From Polytrichum commune (taxonomy: Eukaryota > Streptophyta > Polytrichopsida > Polytrichales > Polytrichaceae), in contig OX485809.1 in NCBI GenBank assembly GCA_950295325.1, positions 14,386,001-14,446,000 of the forward strand: a DNA stretch of 60,000 nucleotides. The letters are read 5' to 3'. Position numbers and translations under genes: made by a program. Of the stretch, positions 35,069-47,644 are shown in pieces; position 1 is the stretch's first letter; each line of letters starts with the position of its first letter. The notes beneath the pieces are model-generated. The model ran no database searches. It saw only the letters and a program-made list of their open reading frames with translations, and was not told the DNA's origin.

Positions 35069-36720
35069 CGATCTGATATTACAGCAGCAGCTTACCCTTT
35101 CGTCCACACCTAAACACCAAAAGTACGCTCAGGATTATCATACAGTCCCAAAGGTTTAGTTCAGATACAATCCAAAAAGAAACCTCAGCATCTGGCTACG
35201 AACAGCAGAATTTACATCTATGGTTTGTGTTTGTGAATTAAGTGTGCCAGTACCCATGCCTGTTGAAGTAACTCTACTTGTGAACGTGAAGAAGATTGCC
35301 GTTCCAACCTACTCAAAGAAATTGCCAGTTTATAATGGGAGGGATGCTATCGTAACCTCACAAATGAGAGCATACTCTGAAGAAGCTCTCATATTAAAGG
35401 GCCAACAATGATCGACAAAAGTCATAGTTAAAAGATACAATCACAAATAAAGCTTACGCACATATCCTATATACATAACTTTTCGCACATAAAGAGTGAT
35501 CATGCATTACGAATAATTCACAAGGATATGCCTGGACCAAATATCATGCAAGGACCATCCATGGCATTTCGGAACAGAGAATTGGGTGGAAAAACATGTC
35601 TCGTAACAAAAACAGGATGCGCACTTCGACATAAAAGACGTAGAATGTACAATGTTGTTGAACGGAAGCAGAATTGGATGAACCTGACAACCCTAGAAAT
35701 TGCTCATAAACTCCAAGAAAGAAGGACATCATCATCTTACCATATCAAAAAGGCCATGGATGAAGAGGAGAATTGTGGGCTCGCGGCATCATCATCATTA
35801 TCCAAAAGTACATTAATAACGTCGTCAGAGCACCTCCGGCCTCGCGCCCACGTTCAAAAAATTGCTCAAACGGGCCACTGCCTAACAAAAGTCGCTTGTA
35901 AGGCGATCGCATGATGCACAGTGAGCACACAAGGACTAAAATTACAGCGACAAAATACTCAACACAGGATGGGATGCACGTTTTCTTTTAATTCCCAAAG
36001 AGCCTCGCTCAATCTCCAAGAACAACAACGAAAAAGACAAGAGGAATGACGAGCACTACTAGGCGAAGACCACCATGCTGAAAGACTTCCGTAGCCAAGT
36101 GGCAGAATCATGCAAGGCGGAATGAGAATTGATGATAATTAGGGTAAAAGAGGATACCGAACATGACTCCACGCGCATGGTAACAGCGGATAACAGCATC
36201 GGCGATGTGGACATACACCACCACGGCCGTAAGGAGAGAAGAGGAAAAAGGGGGAATGCCAATTACGCGGCCGCCTTGTACACGCATTGCAGTAAAAATT
36301 ATATCAATGGAAGGAGCGTGAAGCCTCTGTCCATAATCGATGTGAAACCCCTGGCTGCAGCATCCGAGCGCAAAATCTTTCACAACGAGATGGAAGGTCG
36401 GCGATCGTCCGCAAGGCCTGTTCCGACCGTAAAGCATCCAGGGAGCACGGGAGAAGACAACCCGTCGGTGGAATCTTGGGGGTTGGCTATGGCGGAAATG
36501 TCCTCTGCTGGCCGACGGTTTCCCTCCGAACCCCGACCTACCTCCTCCGTAATCGTCTTCCTCTCTCACGTCCATTCGCCTCGCCATTTTCATCCATCCG
36601 TCGCTTTCTTCTCGTCCATGACGATCGAAGTTCCATCCATTTACTGGATGCTCTTCGTCTGCCCTAGTGATTTTCATTTCATGTCCCCAAGAGAACGACA
36701 ACTATGGGAGTGACGAACGC
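35069..36720 (-). promoter_or_regulatory. Leader and promoter region of the fusion gene
   Basis: The leader acceptor (taatatcag) ends at about 35073. A possible upstream leader exon has a good donor (GATATG/GTAAGA) near 35742. The part from about 36150 to 36700 is richer in GC and CpG than its surroundings and is a plausible transcription start region. Overlapping ORFs on both strands there (36108-36701 minus, 36129-36713 plus) have no recognisable domain. Confidence 0.35.
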
Positions 36721-38370
36721 CACATATGGATGGTTATACAAACTTTCATCCATATCTATACACATTCATCCAAAAGTCCGTGAGCTTGTCCAATTTCTAA
36801 GGATAGTTCTAGCTATTTCATCCATAAGAATCATGGAATAATTGTGGAATATTGTCTTTTTCTATTTTGAGGGTCGCAAATCCTTGGTAGATTAAAAAAA
36901 TAGAGACTCTGCCTAATGGTTTCAATGGCATGTATGGCCTTTAACTATGCTTGAAGATCCATCCCCATCTAGCTTTATCTAATAACCAAAGTCTTTCCTA
37001 AAAACTACGTAAAACTCCCTGTTATGGCGGGAGGCACCCCATCTATCCCCAATGCACTTATAAGAACTTGCTCCATAGATTTTTGAGTAGGCTTTACTTA
37101 AGTGGCTTTCACACATGGTAGTCATTTTATCTAGCAAGCAATAATATGTAGGATAGTTTCTAAAGCAAAGCCAAATGCCTTCACACTTGCTAGTTGCTAA
37201 GGTAGATGTGTGTTATTTGGATATTTTCTCTCTTTTGGTCCCATTCCTCATAGAGCCTATGAAACATGCAATTAGTGTGAGATGATTAGCAAGTTCAAAT
37301 CGTGCATGTAGCCATTTGTCTCATAATTGTGGGAGCTCGTATTAATATCTTATCCATTCAAAACGCGAAGACTCTTGTGCTCATTAAGTGGTCTTGTAGC
37401 TCCTCCCCCCCCCCCCAATCATGTTGACTATCGAGCCTAGAATGGTTAGTGTATTTTCAACATGTACCAATCTCTTTTAAACACTTGTCTTTTTGTGTTC
37501 GTTTTTAGATCCACATCTAGCCATATACCACTCAAATATAGGTGTCCACATTATTGCTTTGCCAAGCGTGACTTAGAAAAATTTAGCTTGAATGGTGCGA
37601 CCAAAAATATAGTGTACTTTATGATTTGTACCTAAATGTTTGAAATTTTTTAGAGGTCACATACATGATGGAAAAAATATGCCATGCTAGATTATAACTA
37701 ATATAATGTCCTATACAACATATCCCATCTAGCTTTAAAAAATAGAATATGCCATGTGGGATAAATCATTTTCATGTTGCTCATGAAGCATTGGTGCCAT
37801 TGAATGTGTAATGGCAACATTGCGCAACCTAAGATATTGAAGTTTAGAAATTAAGGTCGTCAATACAAGCACAACTGCCATCCGACTCAATGTCTCCTAG
37901 TGCCATTCCTTGACAACATAGTCTTTGTTTTCACACTCAAATTGTTCGAAGTATCTATGTCTCTGACCTTTGGGATTCACTTTTCTAATTTACCTCAATT
38001 TATTATAATATACTAAGGGAATGAAAAACTACCCTTGTTCACAACTTTGTAAATAACTATATGAACCCTTAAAGCATCATGAATTAGATAACTAGGTGAT
38101 AGAACGGTCCATTCAATTAGTCCATGCCTTCAACAATCTATGTGTTCATTTAGCACACACAATGTGACCTTCGCCCAATTTATCAAGCTAGAATCGATGC
38201 AACACGTTGAAGGGACGAATATGAGGAAACAAAGAAAGCAAAAGATCGAGTGCAAAGGAAGTGCACGCGATTGTAGTTGAAGGCATCCTATGTCGGATCC
38301 AATGTTGTGTGGTGGCAATGGTTCGGAAAAGGCTTCCCACAAAAGTGACATAAGATTTTCTACTATATGC
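36721..38370. other. Intergenic, no gene seen
   Basis: AT-rich, with a poly(C) run near 37404-37417. No domain-bearing ORF was seen. Confidence 0.4.
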
Positions 38371-39180
38371 GAACTACTCTCTAACCTCATTAATACGACA
38401 TTCATTTATACGACACCCTCGATATTACGACACATTTTTGCAAGATCCAACTTTTTAGTCCAAAACCCCCTCTTTTGTACGACCGCGACACTCGATAATG
38501 TGACATTTAGAATCTCCATTTCGTCATATTAATGAGGTAGTTCATGCTAAAATTATTTTCGTCTATGTTATGTACATCTGAAATACATCCGTTTTCACTT
38601 GGGAACTACTTGGGAACTTCACTTATTATTGGGAACTTAATGAATATTAGGGTTCCTAGTGTACAATGGACATGGTGTGGGAACTCAATTATGCACAAGG
38701 CTTTGATCTTGATGTTGATCTACATTTAGTAGATGTGGATGATGTTGCTCCACCTGCAGTAAAGCTTAGTGATGCTAAACGTCGTGCATCATTGTTGTCT
38801 AGTTACTTATTAGAGGATTCCTTATGTTTTGGTGCTAATGAAATTATTAGTTTTCAAAAGTCAATAGGGAATTTAGATATGATGACAGTTGCTAACTTGG
38901 GTAGGCAACACTAGAGATCTTTGGACTCCTATTTCAAGAGTCACGTCAAGAGTTCTTCATAATATTTGTATTTGTTTGGAGTTACAAGTTATTATTTCAT
39001 ACCATCTACATTGCTTAAACTCGTTCTCTATGTTTTCAAGCTCATATTGCTTATGTTTTCGAATACCCTCAATAATACGAGAACTTTACACCATTTGTAT
39101 TATTAATGAGAAGACGACACCTCGATACTGATACGACTTTTTTGTGTTTCCCAAACATGTCATACTGAAGAGGGAGAACG
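38371..39180 (+). mobile_element. Tigger/pogo-type transposon remnant, copy 1
   Basis: The plus-strand frame from about 38666 reads as the C-terminal end of a CENP-B/Tigger transposase: LSDAKRRASLLSSYLLEDS, then after one stop RSLDSYFK, the usual closing motif (R/Q-x-x-[ILT]-D-x-[FY]-F). End-like motifs occur on both sides: cctcattaatacgac at about 38385 and its inverse gtcatattaatgagg at 38525, and gaagagggagaac at the right end near 39167. It is a heavily deleted copy; the catalytic core is missing. Confidence 0.6.
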
Positions 39181-40383
39181 ATACCACAAGGTTGTGACAA
39201 TACTTCAATCTTGAATGTCGTTGTAATTCACACTAATCCATGCTACCTATTTTTCCCAAGGTCTGTTTCAAATGCATCATCATTAGTCTTTAACTCATGG
39301 ATGTTACCGCACTCCGCCACTCTAGGGAATGAGCTCGTTTGAAACCATCCTGATGTACTTTCAGTCCCATTAGCCTTTGGGTTTTCAGGGCTCTAAAATC
39401 AATTTCATTGCATAAAAGTTGGCCGAACAAGAAAATTGTTACAGCAAAAGTCACACCACTTTTAGTTCATGATCAAGGGGCATCTCACACCAAAGCATGA
39501 AGGCCCAAGGGACCAAGGGAGTTTTAATGGATGGGAAAACCCTACATGGAGTCCTACATGGTATGCAAAGGATGATGTTTCATGGTGACCAAATTTATGT
39601 GTGATTATTATTAGATATGTTTTTTGCTCTACTCTTTCATTGCTCCTCCCTCCCTCACATCTAGCCCTAATCTAAAAGTCCGATTCTCTTAATTCACCTA
39701 TTGTAATGGTAGATTCTCCCAAAATACAACTACTTGTAAACTTGTGAATATGTCGCAGTTAATCCCAAAATGCTTTTAGCATTTGCATACCAATTGTGAA
39801 TTATCAATATATACTACATGTTATAAATTATTCATCAAACTCTTTTCAAGTTGCATTGTGTGGATGTCAAGAAAAAATATAACCTTACAAGCCAACAAGC
39901 TTTGAAATGATATGTCCCAACAAAAAGTGGCCGGGGATTCGTGGCACTCGAGTAAAGTCATCCAGTAACAAAAATCGGATGAGTCCATCAAGAAGCTCGG
40001 ATGGAGCTTACTTTAGTGAAACGCCTCCGAGTTGGCACGTAAGACCTATTTTCTCCCTCATGGCTATTGTGAACAACTAGCTATTTTGTAAATATCAATT
40101 AGTTGGCAAGAGGCAACAATGTGGCATTGGATGCTCTAAGCCTATTTTCTAACCTCCCATAAGTTGTTTACAAAGCCATGATGTGGCTTTGAATTCCACA
40201 TGGTTATTTTGATAAATATCGCAAGATATCAACGTGTGCAACATATAATTATGATGTGTTGTCATAGACTTTTTTTTGTTCATAATTCATTTATTTTGCA
40301 CGGGTGTGATTGCTCAAACATTTGTAATATGTCATTATAATATATATCAACTTATGGTAAATTGGTGACCTCAAAAATAAAAT

Positions 40384-40385
<2 letters not shown>
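39181..40385. other. Intergenic, no gene seen
   Basis: AT-rich DNA without a convincing ORF or element end. Confidence 0.4.

Positions 40386-40416
<31 letters not shown>
40386..40416. repeat. ATT microsatellite
   Basis: About ten uninterrupted ATT units in an AT-rich intergenic region. Confidence 0.9.
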
Positions 40417-40417
<1 letters not shown>

Positions 40418-43242
40418 ATAACATTTATTTGAAAATAATTAATATACACCATGCGATTTTAAAGATAATACAATATTTGATGAGGATAAAATCTTACAAT
40501 ATTTCAGATAGGCTATAGTCAGAAACTTATGATTTTTTGAGTATACCCCATCCATAACGTTGTCCCACTGTCCCACGAGTCTAATTCCAAATAACATACC
40601 ATTTATTTATAGCTCATATTATATTACCTAAAAAATAAGATTGATATTTTTATTTTTTTGTTGTATGTTTTATATTCTACGTTCATTGTTTCATTTTGGT
40701 CATTTTATGAACACTTGCACTAATCTATCATTAGGATGACAAAGATAGTTTTAAGTCACAAAATTATAACCTCAATGTTAATGAGGATTTTGCAATGTTC
40801 TTGACCTCCAAGTTAATTACGTGCTTCATTGATGGTTTCACTTCTGGAATGAAATCCCAATCAATTTCTTATTTACTAATTGGAAGTGCACATGTATATT
40901 GGATTTTAGACCTTGAAGTGAAGTGCACTCAATATGGGATTTGTAGTCAAGCGGCCTTCAAGAATGCAAGGGCAATGTTTTTTTCGAAGTTGGGCGGGAT
41001 GGGCAACAAATTTTTATTAGGTTTAGAAATTTCTTTAGAGGGTTGCCCTAGCCCGGATTTGACACCCCCGAAAGTTCGTGAGGGGGTATTTAATGTCCGC
41101 CCATATTAATTTCTTAAAAATAGCCGGACTAGTAATCATAGGTTGGCAACGCATGATGCACCCACTTGTTTCTATATGAGGTATTTTTATTTTATATAAT
41201 CCCCTTTGTATTATTGCCTTAAGTATTAGATTAGACTAGGATCATTTAGAACTACTAAAACTTGATATTTTTGAAACCCTTGAGACAAGGAGCCGACAAT
41301 GTGAGGTAGTGTCTAAAGTGGTTCATCTCATCCGCAAAGATGAATGAACTCTCACTAATGAAAATACATGAGTGCCATGAATCCCCGGCCACAAAAAGTG
41401 ATGTCCATACAATACCATATACTTTCCTATTGTACAACTTCAAAACACCGTAATGTATGTATGAGAGACCCAAGTTGGGCACCAAAACCCTCTAGGGTTA
41501 TCCTCCTCCTCCTATATACCCCCACATGCATGAAAAGTTCTCCAACCCATCGTCATCACCAGGGCCATCAAAATCCCCACCCACAAAAGGCACTTGAACT
41601 TACGTATAAATTCTCCCTAATCATCATAAATAATGCACTCAATCACACCATCCTCAACAAACATAAACTTTCGAGCCCCTATTCCAATAGACTACACTAA
41701 ATGTTGTACTTAGTGTCATATGATACTTTACGTCACTGTGGTAACATTTCTAGTGACACTTCTTATGAATAAGTTCACAAATATTGTCATGGATAATCGA
41801 AAGTTTGTTGAAATACACTGAAATTATTGAGACAAAGTTTGGTATATTTTTGCATCCTAACATTCCTGTAATGAAAAATTATCATGGACGATTGAACTTT
41901 GGATGAAAAAGCACTTACTGAATGATGATACTTGCAACATTGTAAATCTGTAATGCCCAAAAAAATGTACGAGGCATGGCCAATAATGTAAGATTTACAT
42001 TTAGTGTTGGTTGGTGACAACTACATAGGCGGTTTACAATTAATATTGAGCAAGACAAATACAATCGGTGGCACTTAATACAATTTTCAGTGTACAGATT
42101 CCCAGACAACTGCCTTGAGCTTTTACAAATTTACGGAATGACTGGAGTTCAAGCACACAAGGAAATCTAAACAGGACAATAAGACATCAACTCCACGTGC
42201 AATTTGTGTGCAAAATCACATGCAACATTGTAATTCGGCTGTCTGACAAGAATTTACATTAGCATCAGACGACATCATTTTGCATACACCCTCTCGTCAT
42301 GGAATGAGGAGCTATGAAATATTCTCGTATTCATTCAATCCAACACAAAACACCAATCCCAGACATGAATGGGATCACAATTTAAAGCACCACAAATTGA
42401 ACAACCACCTCAGAATTCCAGCAACCTAATACAATGCAATCGTTGTGAAGGATGCAATTGCACTAACGCATCTTGCAGCACTCTTTTGAATACATATATA
42501 CCTCCATTTACGCATCAGCCCCATGAAATCCTAAACCCTGAAACCATTCGGTCTTCTAATATTGCCGCGCAAAACAACATGCCCACAACACAGTGTTCAT
42601 TGCATATAAGCATCGCGTAACAACCTAAAAATGTCAACTACACCCTAAATTTTAAACATTAGTAAGACAATCGTGAACCATATAGTTACTGAAAGTGGGG
42701 ACCAATTTTGAAGGAATCTCCAACAATTCTCCACTTCCAAATGACACTGACCTAAAACAAAATGAGAGAGAATCTTTGTGCTCCATTCTGAAACCACAAA
42801 AACATGAAAAATCTATTGAGCTCTTTCCTAAACTTTCAATTATTTGGGGCGTACACTAGTGGTGAGAGGAGCCAAGAGTGCCAAAATAAGCCATGAGCAC
42901 ATAAGTGACATACAAATTTACGAAATCTATTCATATGTATATGTGCATATGTATAGTAAAGAGACACGTTGGCATCTGAATCTAAAAAGAACCCTCCAAA
43001 AATTTCCGGTTACACTCTAAACGGGGTAATCCACCTATATGCTACCCTAAATCCTCCTCAATTCATCCTCCTACTTTACGCTTAACCCTAATTTATATGT
43101 ACACCACTTGAAATCTGGGGCGATAAGCAACGCAAATTCAGTGCCCAGGAATGGACATTGTCTCCGAAATCGGCTACTGACTTCCTACGTTGTGGTTTCA
43201 TCCATCAGATGCATATCCCCCCAAAAGTTTGTAGACTCCGCC
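40417..43242. other. Intergenic, mostly featureless
   Basis: Apart from the dispersed repeat at 41695-41885, only short ORFs without domains are seen. The last few hundred bases probably include the 3' UTR of the minus-strand gene at 43243-44868. Confidence 0.4.
41695..41885. repeat. Dispersed repeat, copy 1
   Basis: Shares ttagtgtcat, tgtggtaa, agtgacac-tcttatgaata and gcatcctaaca in the same order with 51930-52085. The copies are diverged and in the same orientation. Probably a MITE or other element remnant. Confidence 0.55.
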
Positions 43243-44868
43243 TCAAAACCCGCCCCAAATCTCCTCAATAGTCAACGGCTCCTCCTCACGTTGTTGTTGC
43301 TGAAGATGTGGGAGTTGGGGTTGGGGCTGTAAGTTTGGGACTTGGAACTGCTGTGGTGGCTGGAGATTCCGCTGTGCTTGCTGATATTGGACTGGGCGCT
43401 GTAAATCTTCAACGTGGAGCTGTGAGTTTTGAAATTGGAACTGCTGTGCTTGCTGGAAATTCTGCTGTGCTTGCTGATGTTGGACTTGGCGCTCTAAACC
43501 CTCAATTCGGAACTGCAGTGCTTGCAGGAGATCCTGCTGTGCTTGCAGGAGATTTTGTTGTGCTTGTTGATCTTGGACTGGGCGCTGTAAGTCTTCAACC
43601 TGGAGCTGTGAGTTTTGAAATTGGAACTGCTGTGCTTGCTGGAAATTCTGCTGTGCTTGCGGATGTTGGACTTGGCGCTCTAAACCCTCCATTCGGAACT
43701 GCGGTGCTTGCATGAGATTCCGCTGTGCTTGCTGATCTTGGACTGGGCGCTGTAAGTCTTCAATCTGGAGCTGTGAGTTTTGAAATTGAAACTGCTGTGC
43801 TTCCTGGAAATTCTGTTGTGCTTGCGGATGTCGGACTTGGCGCTCTAAACCTTCCATTCGGAACTGCGGTGCTTGCATGAGATTCCGCTGTGCTTGGTGA
43901 TCTTGGACCGGGCGCTGTAAACCTTCAACCTGGAGCTGTGAGTTTGGGAGTTGGAGCTGCTGTGCTTGCTGATCTTGGACTTGACGCTGTAGAGCTTCAA
44001 CCTGGAGCTGTAAGTTTTGAATTTGGGTCCTCTGCGCTTGCTGAAGAATTTGAGACTGTTGTAGCTGACGCGCGAGATCTTCCTTTTGTTGTTGCTCACT
44101 CAAAACCTCCGATTGCAGACGGCGATTTTGAAGCTCCTGCTCCAAATTTGCTCCAGGTAAGGTCGGCGGCAGGTTTAGAGCATCCTTCTTTGTTTTGTAG
44201 CGTTTGTAAAGCTCCTGCACTCGCTTCTTCACCAATTCCTGCTTTGGCTTGCCCGACAGGGTTTTCTCTGCCGGAGTGAACTCTGGAATAATGGTGAATA
44301 ACTCGCGGCCATCTCCTGCAAGATCCAGAGGAGTACCGTAATCCTTGCCGTAATCGTAACACGAGGCAGCCATCCGAAATACGACTTCTGCATCAGCAGG
44401 CGAATCAAATTGACCAAGGTAGATCCTGTTGAAAGATTCGTCATTCTCCTTCCGAGGTTTGAACCGCGGCTCGTACTTGATTCGACCATCTTTGCCCGAG
44501 GGTTTTATTGCTCCTGCCGGAATAGGTTTAGTAGAAGCAACGTCTCTGAACTTAATCCAAACGTAGGCGCCTCGGAAGAGAACTATGGCGATGTAAGTGT
44601 CTCTGTAATCTAACGGCCCAGAGGACACTGCTCTAGAAGCATCCCACCCGCCACAGCCTGTGAGATACAGGTATACATAAGAGAGCAGGTCAACTGCCGC
44701 CACTACCACGGCGTATGATTCGCGAACATCGTTGGCTAACAGTGCAAAGATTTTCTCGATCTCGTCAGACAATCCTTCGACTACGATGGATACGCCTGCT
44801 GACCCCCACAGGCGATGTTTGAAACCCAAATTAACTAGAATTTTAGCAAGGTTCAATGGATCCTCCAT
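43243..44868 (-). CDS. Glutamine-rich repeat protein with divergent AP2-like segment
   Basis: Single exon, 541 residues from the first ATG at 44868. Residues 1-100 are a compact, partly hydrophobic region of unknown fold. About 149-183 (RIYLGQFDSPADAEVVFRMA) resemble the second half of an AP2/ERF domain (WLGTF-x-x-A-E-A-A pattern), but the first half (YVWIKFRD...) is too altered to be sure. A basic helix follows (about 205-230, KRVQELYKRYKTKK). From about 245 to 530 the protein is glutamine-rich, with at least three tandem 55-62 residue units built on LQRPVQDQQAQ, FRMEGLERQV and FQFQNSQLQVED, predicted coiled coil or prion-like. A transcription-related role is a guess. A TATA-like box is at 44982-44988. 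The frame is intact despite the repeats, which supports a real gene. Confidence 0.65.
   Translation of the reverse strand: MEDPLNLAKILVNLGFKHRLWGSAGVSIVVEGLSDEIEKIFALLANDVRESYAVVVAAVDLLSYVYLYLTGCGGWDASRAVSSGPLDYRDTYIAIVLFRGAYVWIKFRDVASTKPIPAGAIKPSGKDGRIKYEPRFKPRKENDESFNRIYLGQFDSPADAEVVFRMAASCYDYGKDYGTPLDLAGDGRELFTIIPEFTPAEKTLSGKPKQELVKKRVQELYKRYKTKKDALNLPPTLPGANLEQELQNRRLQSEVLSEQQQKEDLARQLQQSQILQQAQRTQIQNLQLQVEALQRQVQDQQAQQLQLPNSQLQVEGLQRPVQDHQAQRNLMQAPQFRMEGLERQVRHPQAQQNFQEAQQFQFQNSQLQIEDLQRPVQDQQAQRNLMQAPQFRMEGLERQVQHPQAQQNFQQAQQFQFQNSQLQVEDLQRPVQDQQAQQNLLQAQQDLLQALQFRIEGLERQVQHQQAQQNFQQAQQFQFQNSQLHVEDLQRPVQYQQAQRNLQPPQQFQVPNLQPQPQLPHLQQQQREEEPLTIEEIWGGF
43300..44050. repeat. Coding tandem repeat, unit about 165 bp
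   Basis: In-frame repeat units within the Q-rich gene. Units are multiples of three (55 and about 62 codons), so copy-number change would not break the frame. The antisense strand is also open over long stretches because of the repeat composition. Confidence 0.8.
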
Positions 44869-44981
44869 TTCCACAAGTATCAACACAGGCAGCTAATCTC
44901 GGAAGCAGCGGGAAGGTATGAAACAGCAATAGCGACGAGATACGGAAGCATAACTTGGCGACGGAGTGGAGGCGTGGGTTT

Positions 44982-44988
44982 GCTTATA
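44982..44988 (-). promoter_or_regulatory. TATA-like box of the Q-rich gene
   Basis: Minus-strand TATAAGC lies about 114 bases upstream of the ATG at 44868. A strongly pyrimidine-rich (minus strand) tract lies just upstream, at about 45018-45088. Confidence 0.4.
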
Positions 44989-45017
44989 AGGCCGTGCGAG
45001 GTACTTGGGCGACAGGA

Positions 45018-45088
45018 GCGAGGGGGGAAGAGTGGGGAAGAGAGTGGGGAAGAGAGGGGGGGAGAGGAGGGGCGAAGGAAGGGGAGGC
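45018..45088. repeat. Polypurine tract in promoter
   Basis: About 70 bases almost entirely G and A on the plus strand, built from repeated ggggaagag-like units and a g-run. It directly abuts the core promoter of the Q-rich gene. Confidence 0.8.
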
Positions 45089-46190
45089 GTCCGTACAACA
45101 CGCACCGGCCTGTGGGGTCGAATGTAGTCTAATTTTATTTATTAATGTGTAGAAGGGCCCCCATGCATGGGGGATGGTCATGAAATAGCATTTCCTTTCC
45201 ATTCGGACTTGGCGACCTGGGTGCTTGTCTTTACAATGGCACCCGTGGTAAGTGGTCAATGCATGGACGACTTTGGTATCTTGTGAAGTCTTCAATGTAA
45301 TCACAAACACCTTCTTTTAAACCTTCATCACAGAGGCCTTTCAAGTGTAAGGTGGATGCACCCATCGTGGGCACTTTCCATATTTCAACATATATAAGGG
45401 TTTCATAACAAAAGTTACGTGACGTGAACACACTAGCAACTCCAAGCGAGGATCGTGAATTTCATTTTTAATTTTTTAGGGGGAGGAGACAAGGTGAATA
45501 TGATTGAAATGCTTGAAGTGAAACTCGTAGACAACCTATTGCAATAGTTTTCTTTCAAATAAGTACATTTATTACTTGTGTTACATAATACATTATAGGT
45601 CAATGTTGCATTAGGTGTACCCACCTTGCACTCCATCAAGGACATGAGAAGGTCGTTAGTGATCTTCACCTTGAAGGTCAAATTCATTCAAGTCGTGGAG
45701 GCTATTTCATGTTCTACACCTACAAATTCTAAGTAGTTCATAACATTCTTAACCCCTAAAGGTCAACGGATGTTTGAGGAAGGTGAGGTAACTTAAGATG
45801 AATGACTCTTCATTCTCAAATGTTGTTCACACGAAAAACAGAAGTTGTTAGAAAGCATGCAAAGAATACTCCTACATGTGAGTGTTTCATTTATCATCTT
45901 GACATGGCAAAAATCCATGTGCAAGATTTTGATTATAGATATATATTAAAAAATCACATCAAGGTATCATATCATGAAATCATGTCCCAAGGCTCAAACT
46001 AAACTATATATAACATTTGCTTAAACATACAATCATATGTAGAAATAATGGCTAAATACATTGTATGTTACAAAGAACTATAAATTGTATTATTCATGAT
46101 ATATATGTTGTTGTATGTGAATGTGAGCAAAGTATGGATTAACACTCCCCCCCCCCCCCCCTCCCCTCCTTCCTTTTAGGTGTTGCTATG
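45089..46190. other. Intergenic, no gene seen
   Basis: Contains a small hairpin (gggcccccatgcatggggg near 45155) and a run of fourteen C near 46147-46160. No domain-bearing ORF was seen. Confidence 0.4.
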
Positions 46191-46850
46191 TTGGAATAAC
46201 ACACTCGATAATGCGACGTTTAGAATCCATCCTTTGTCATATTAAAGAGGTAGTTAATGTTCAAATTCCTTTCATCTATGTTATGTACATCTAAAATATA
46301 TCCACTTTCACTTGGGAACTACTTGGGAACTTCACTTATCATTGGGAACTTGACGATAATTAGTGTTACTATTGTAGAATGCACATGGTTGGGGTTAGAG
46401 TGACCTCTTGCCTAGTATGTGGCCTTGTACACGGGTGATATAGTATCGCCACTATCTTGATGCTAAACATCATGCATCATTGCTATCTAGTTTCTTATTA
46501 GAGAACTCTTTATATTTTGGTGTTGATGAAATTATTAGTTTTCAAAAATTAGTAGGGAATTTAGATAAGATGACAGTTGCTAACTTGGATAGGCAACACC
46601 ATAGATCTTCGAACTCCAATTTCAAGAGTTCTTGAGAATATCATGTATTTGTTTGAAGTTATAAGTTATTATTTCATACCATCTACATTGTTTAAACTCG
46701 TTGTACATATATATATTTTTAAGCTCATACTACTTATGTTTTCCTCAATAATAGAACAACTTTATGCCATTTGTCATATTAATGAGAGGACAACACCTCA
46801 ATAATATGACTTTTTGTGTTTCCCAAACCGTGTCATACTAAAGAGGGAGA
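46191..46850 (+). mobile_element. Tigger/pogo-type remnant, copy 2
   Basis: A direct, diverged copy of 38500-39180. The two share cttgggaactacttgggaac, the decayed transposase end (gatgacagttgctaacttgg) and the right terminus (catacta-agagggagaac). More decayed than copy 1 and missing part of the middle. Confidence 0.6.
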
Positions 46851-46995
46851 ACAATACTTGGGTGTGTTTTATGTACTAGCCTTCTATTTTTTATATCATG
46901 TTTTGTGGTTACATCTTTGTTGTGAGGCCTGCCTTTGGAAGGTGATAAGGATGAAGGCAGGCTGTGGGAGGGCAAGGCGGTAGAGCAAAAACTCG

Positions 46996-47402
46996 GGGCC
47001 ACTTCACACACGAGCCAAGAGCCGTGACCATGAAATTGTGAGAGCCCAAGAGGAAGTGTTCCAAGGCCGCCTCAACACACCTCCAAAATCATGTAGTGTG
47101 GTCACGGACCCTCAAGTGTAGTGTGAAGGTCATATGTGACTGGGCCCTCAACCAAATGCTATTTCAATGAATGTCTATCCATGCGGGTCCTCGCACATGA
47201 TAGAATAGAATAAACCAATGGTTGTGAGCGTTCGGAGTGCCATGCTCTCCTGGTTTTGTGTTAGGCCTACCTCCAAGAGATGGTTTCCAAAAATAATCCA
47301 AGTGACCATGAAACTTGATCCATTCGATGTCATGTAGGAATCCATGTAGACTTTACATCCATCGTGCATTCACTTACTCAGTTGGTCCCTCAAGCATAGT
47401 GA
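46996..47402. mobile_element. Harbinger-like MITE, partial third copy
   Basis: Starts ggggccacttcacacacgag, like 6007 and 23836 (inverse), and follows the same interior through atgtagactttacatcca. It loses the far terminal repeat where it meets the aaccggtt repeat at about 47417. Confidence 0.6.
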
Positions 47403-47416
47403 CCCTCAATGGTATG

Positions 47417-47640
47417 TCCAGGAAGAACCGGCGGTTAGTTGCAGATGAACCGGTTGAGTTTGAGAAATAACCGGTTGACGTTCGAGACTTCATGAGAATT
47501 TACTGATCATTTTAGAGGAATCTATAGAAGAACATACCTCAAATGAATGGAAGCAAAGCCGGAAGATGTCAACATGTAGCCGGTTGGATTCAGAATCACT
47601 AGGATCTTGACCGACTATGCTCAAAAACTTCTCGAGCACC
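47417..47640. repeat. Dispersed aaccggttgag repeat, copy at 47 kb
   Basis: Matches 14008-14220: gcagatgaaccggttgag, aataaccggttga, catgtagccggttgga and cactaggat occur in the same order. The interior is diverged. It shows that the sequence at the inner palindrome junctions is a repeat found elsewhere. Confidence 0.65.
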
Positions 47641-47644
47641 GATT

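Noticed and set aside
35528-35914. Plus-strand ORF of 128 codons
   Set aside because: Composition is unremarkable, no domain is seen, and it overlaps the probable leader of the minus-strand fusion gene.
36108-36713. Long overlapping ORFs on both strands (about 195 codons each)
   Set aside because: They lie in a GC-richer leader/promoter region, mirror each other across strands and show no domain; length alone is not enough.
43308-44279. Long plus-strand ORFs opposite the Q-rich gene (for example 43308-43715)
   Set aside because: Open only because the repeat codons on the other strand lack stop complements; the Ala/Val/Gly-rich product has no domain.
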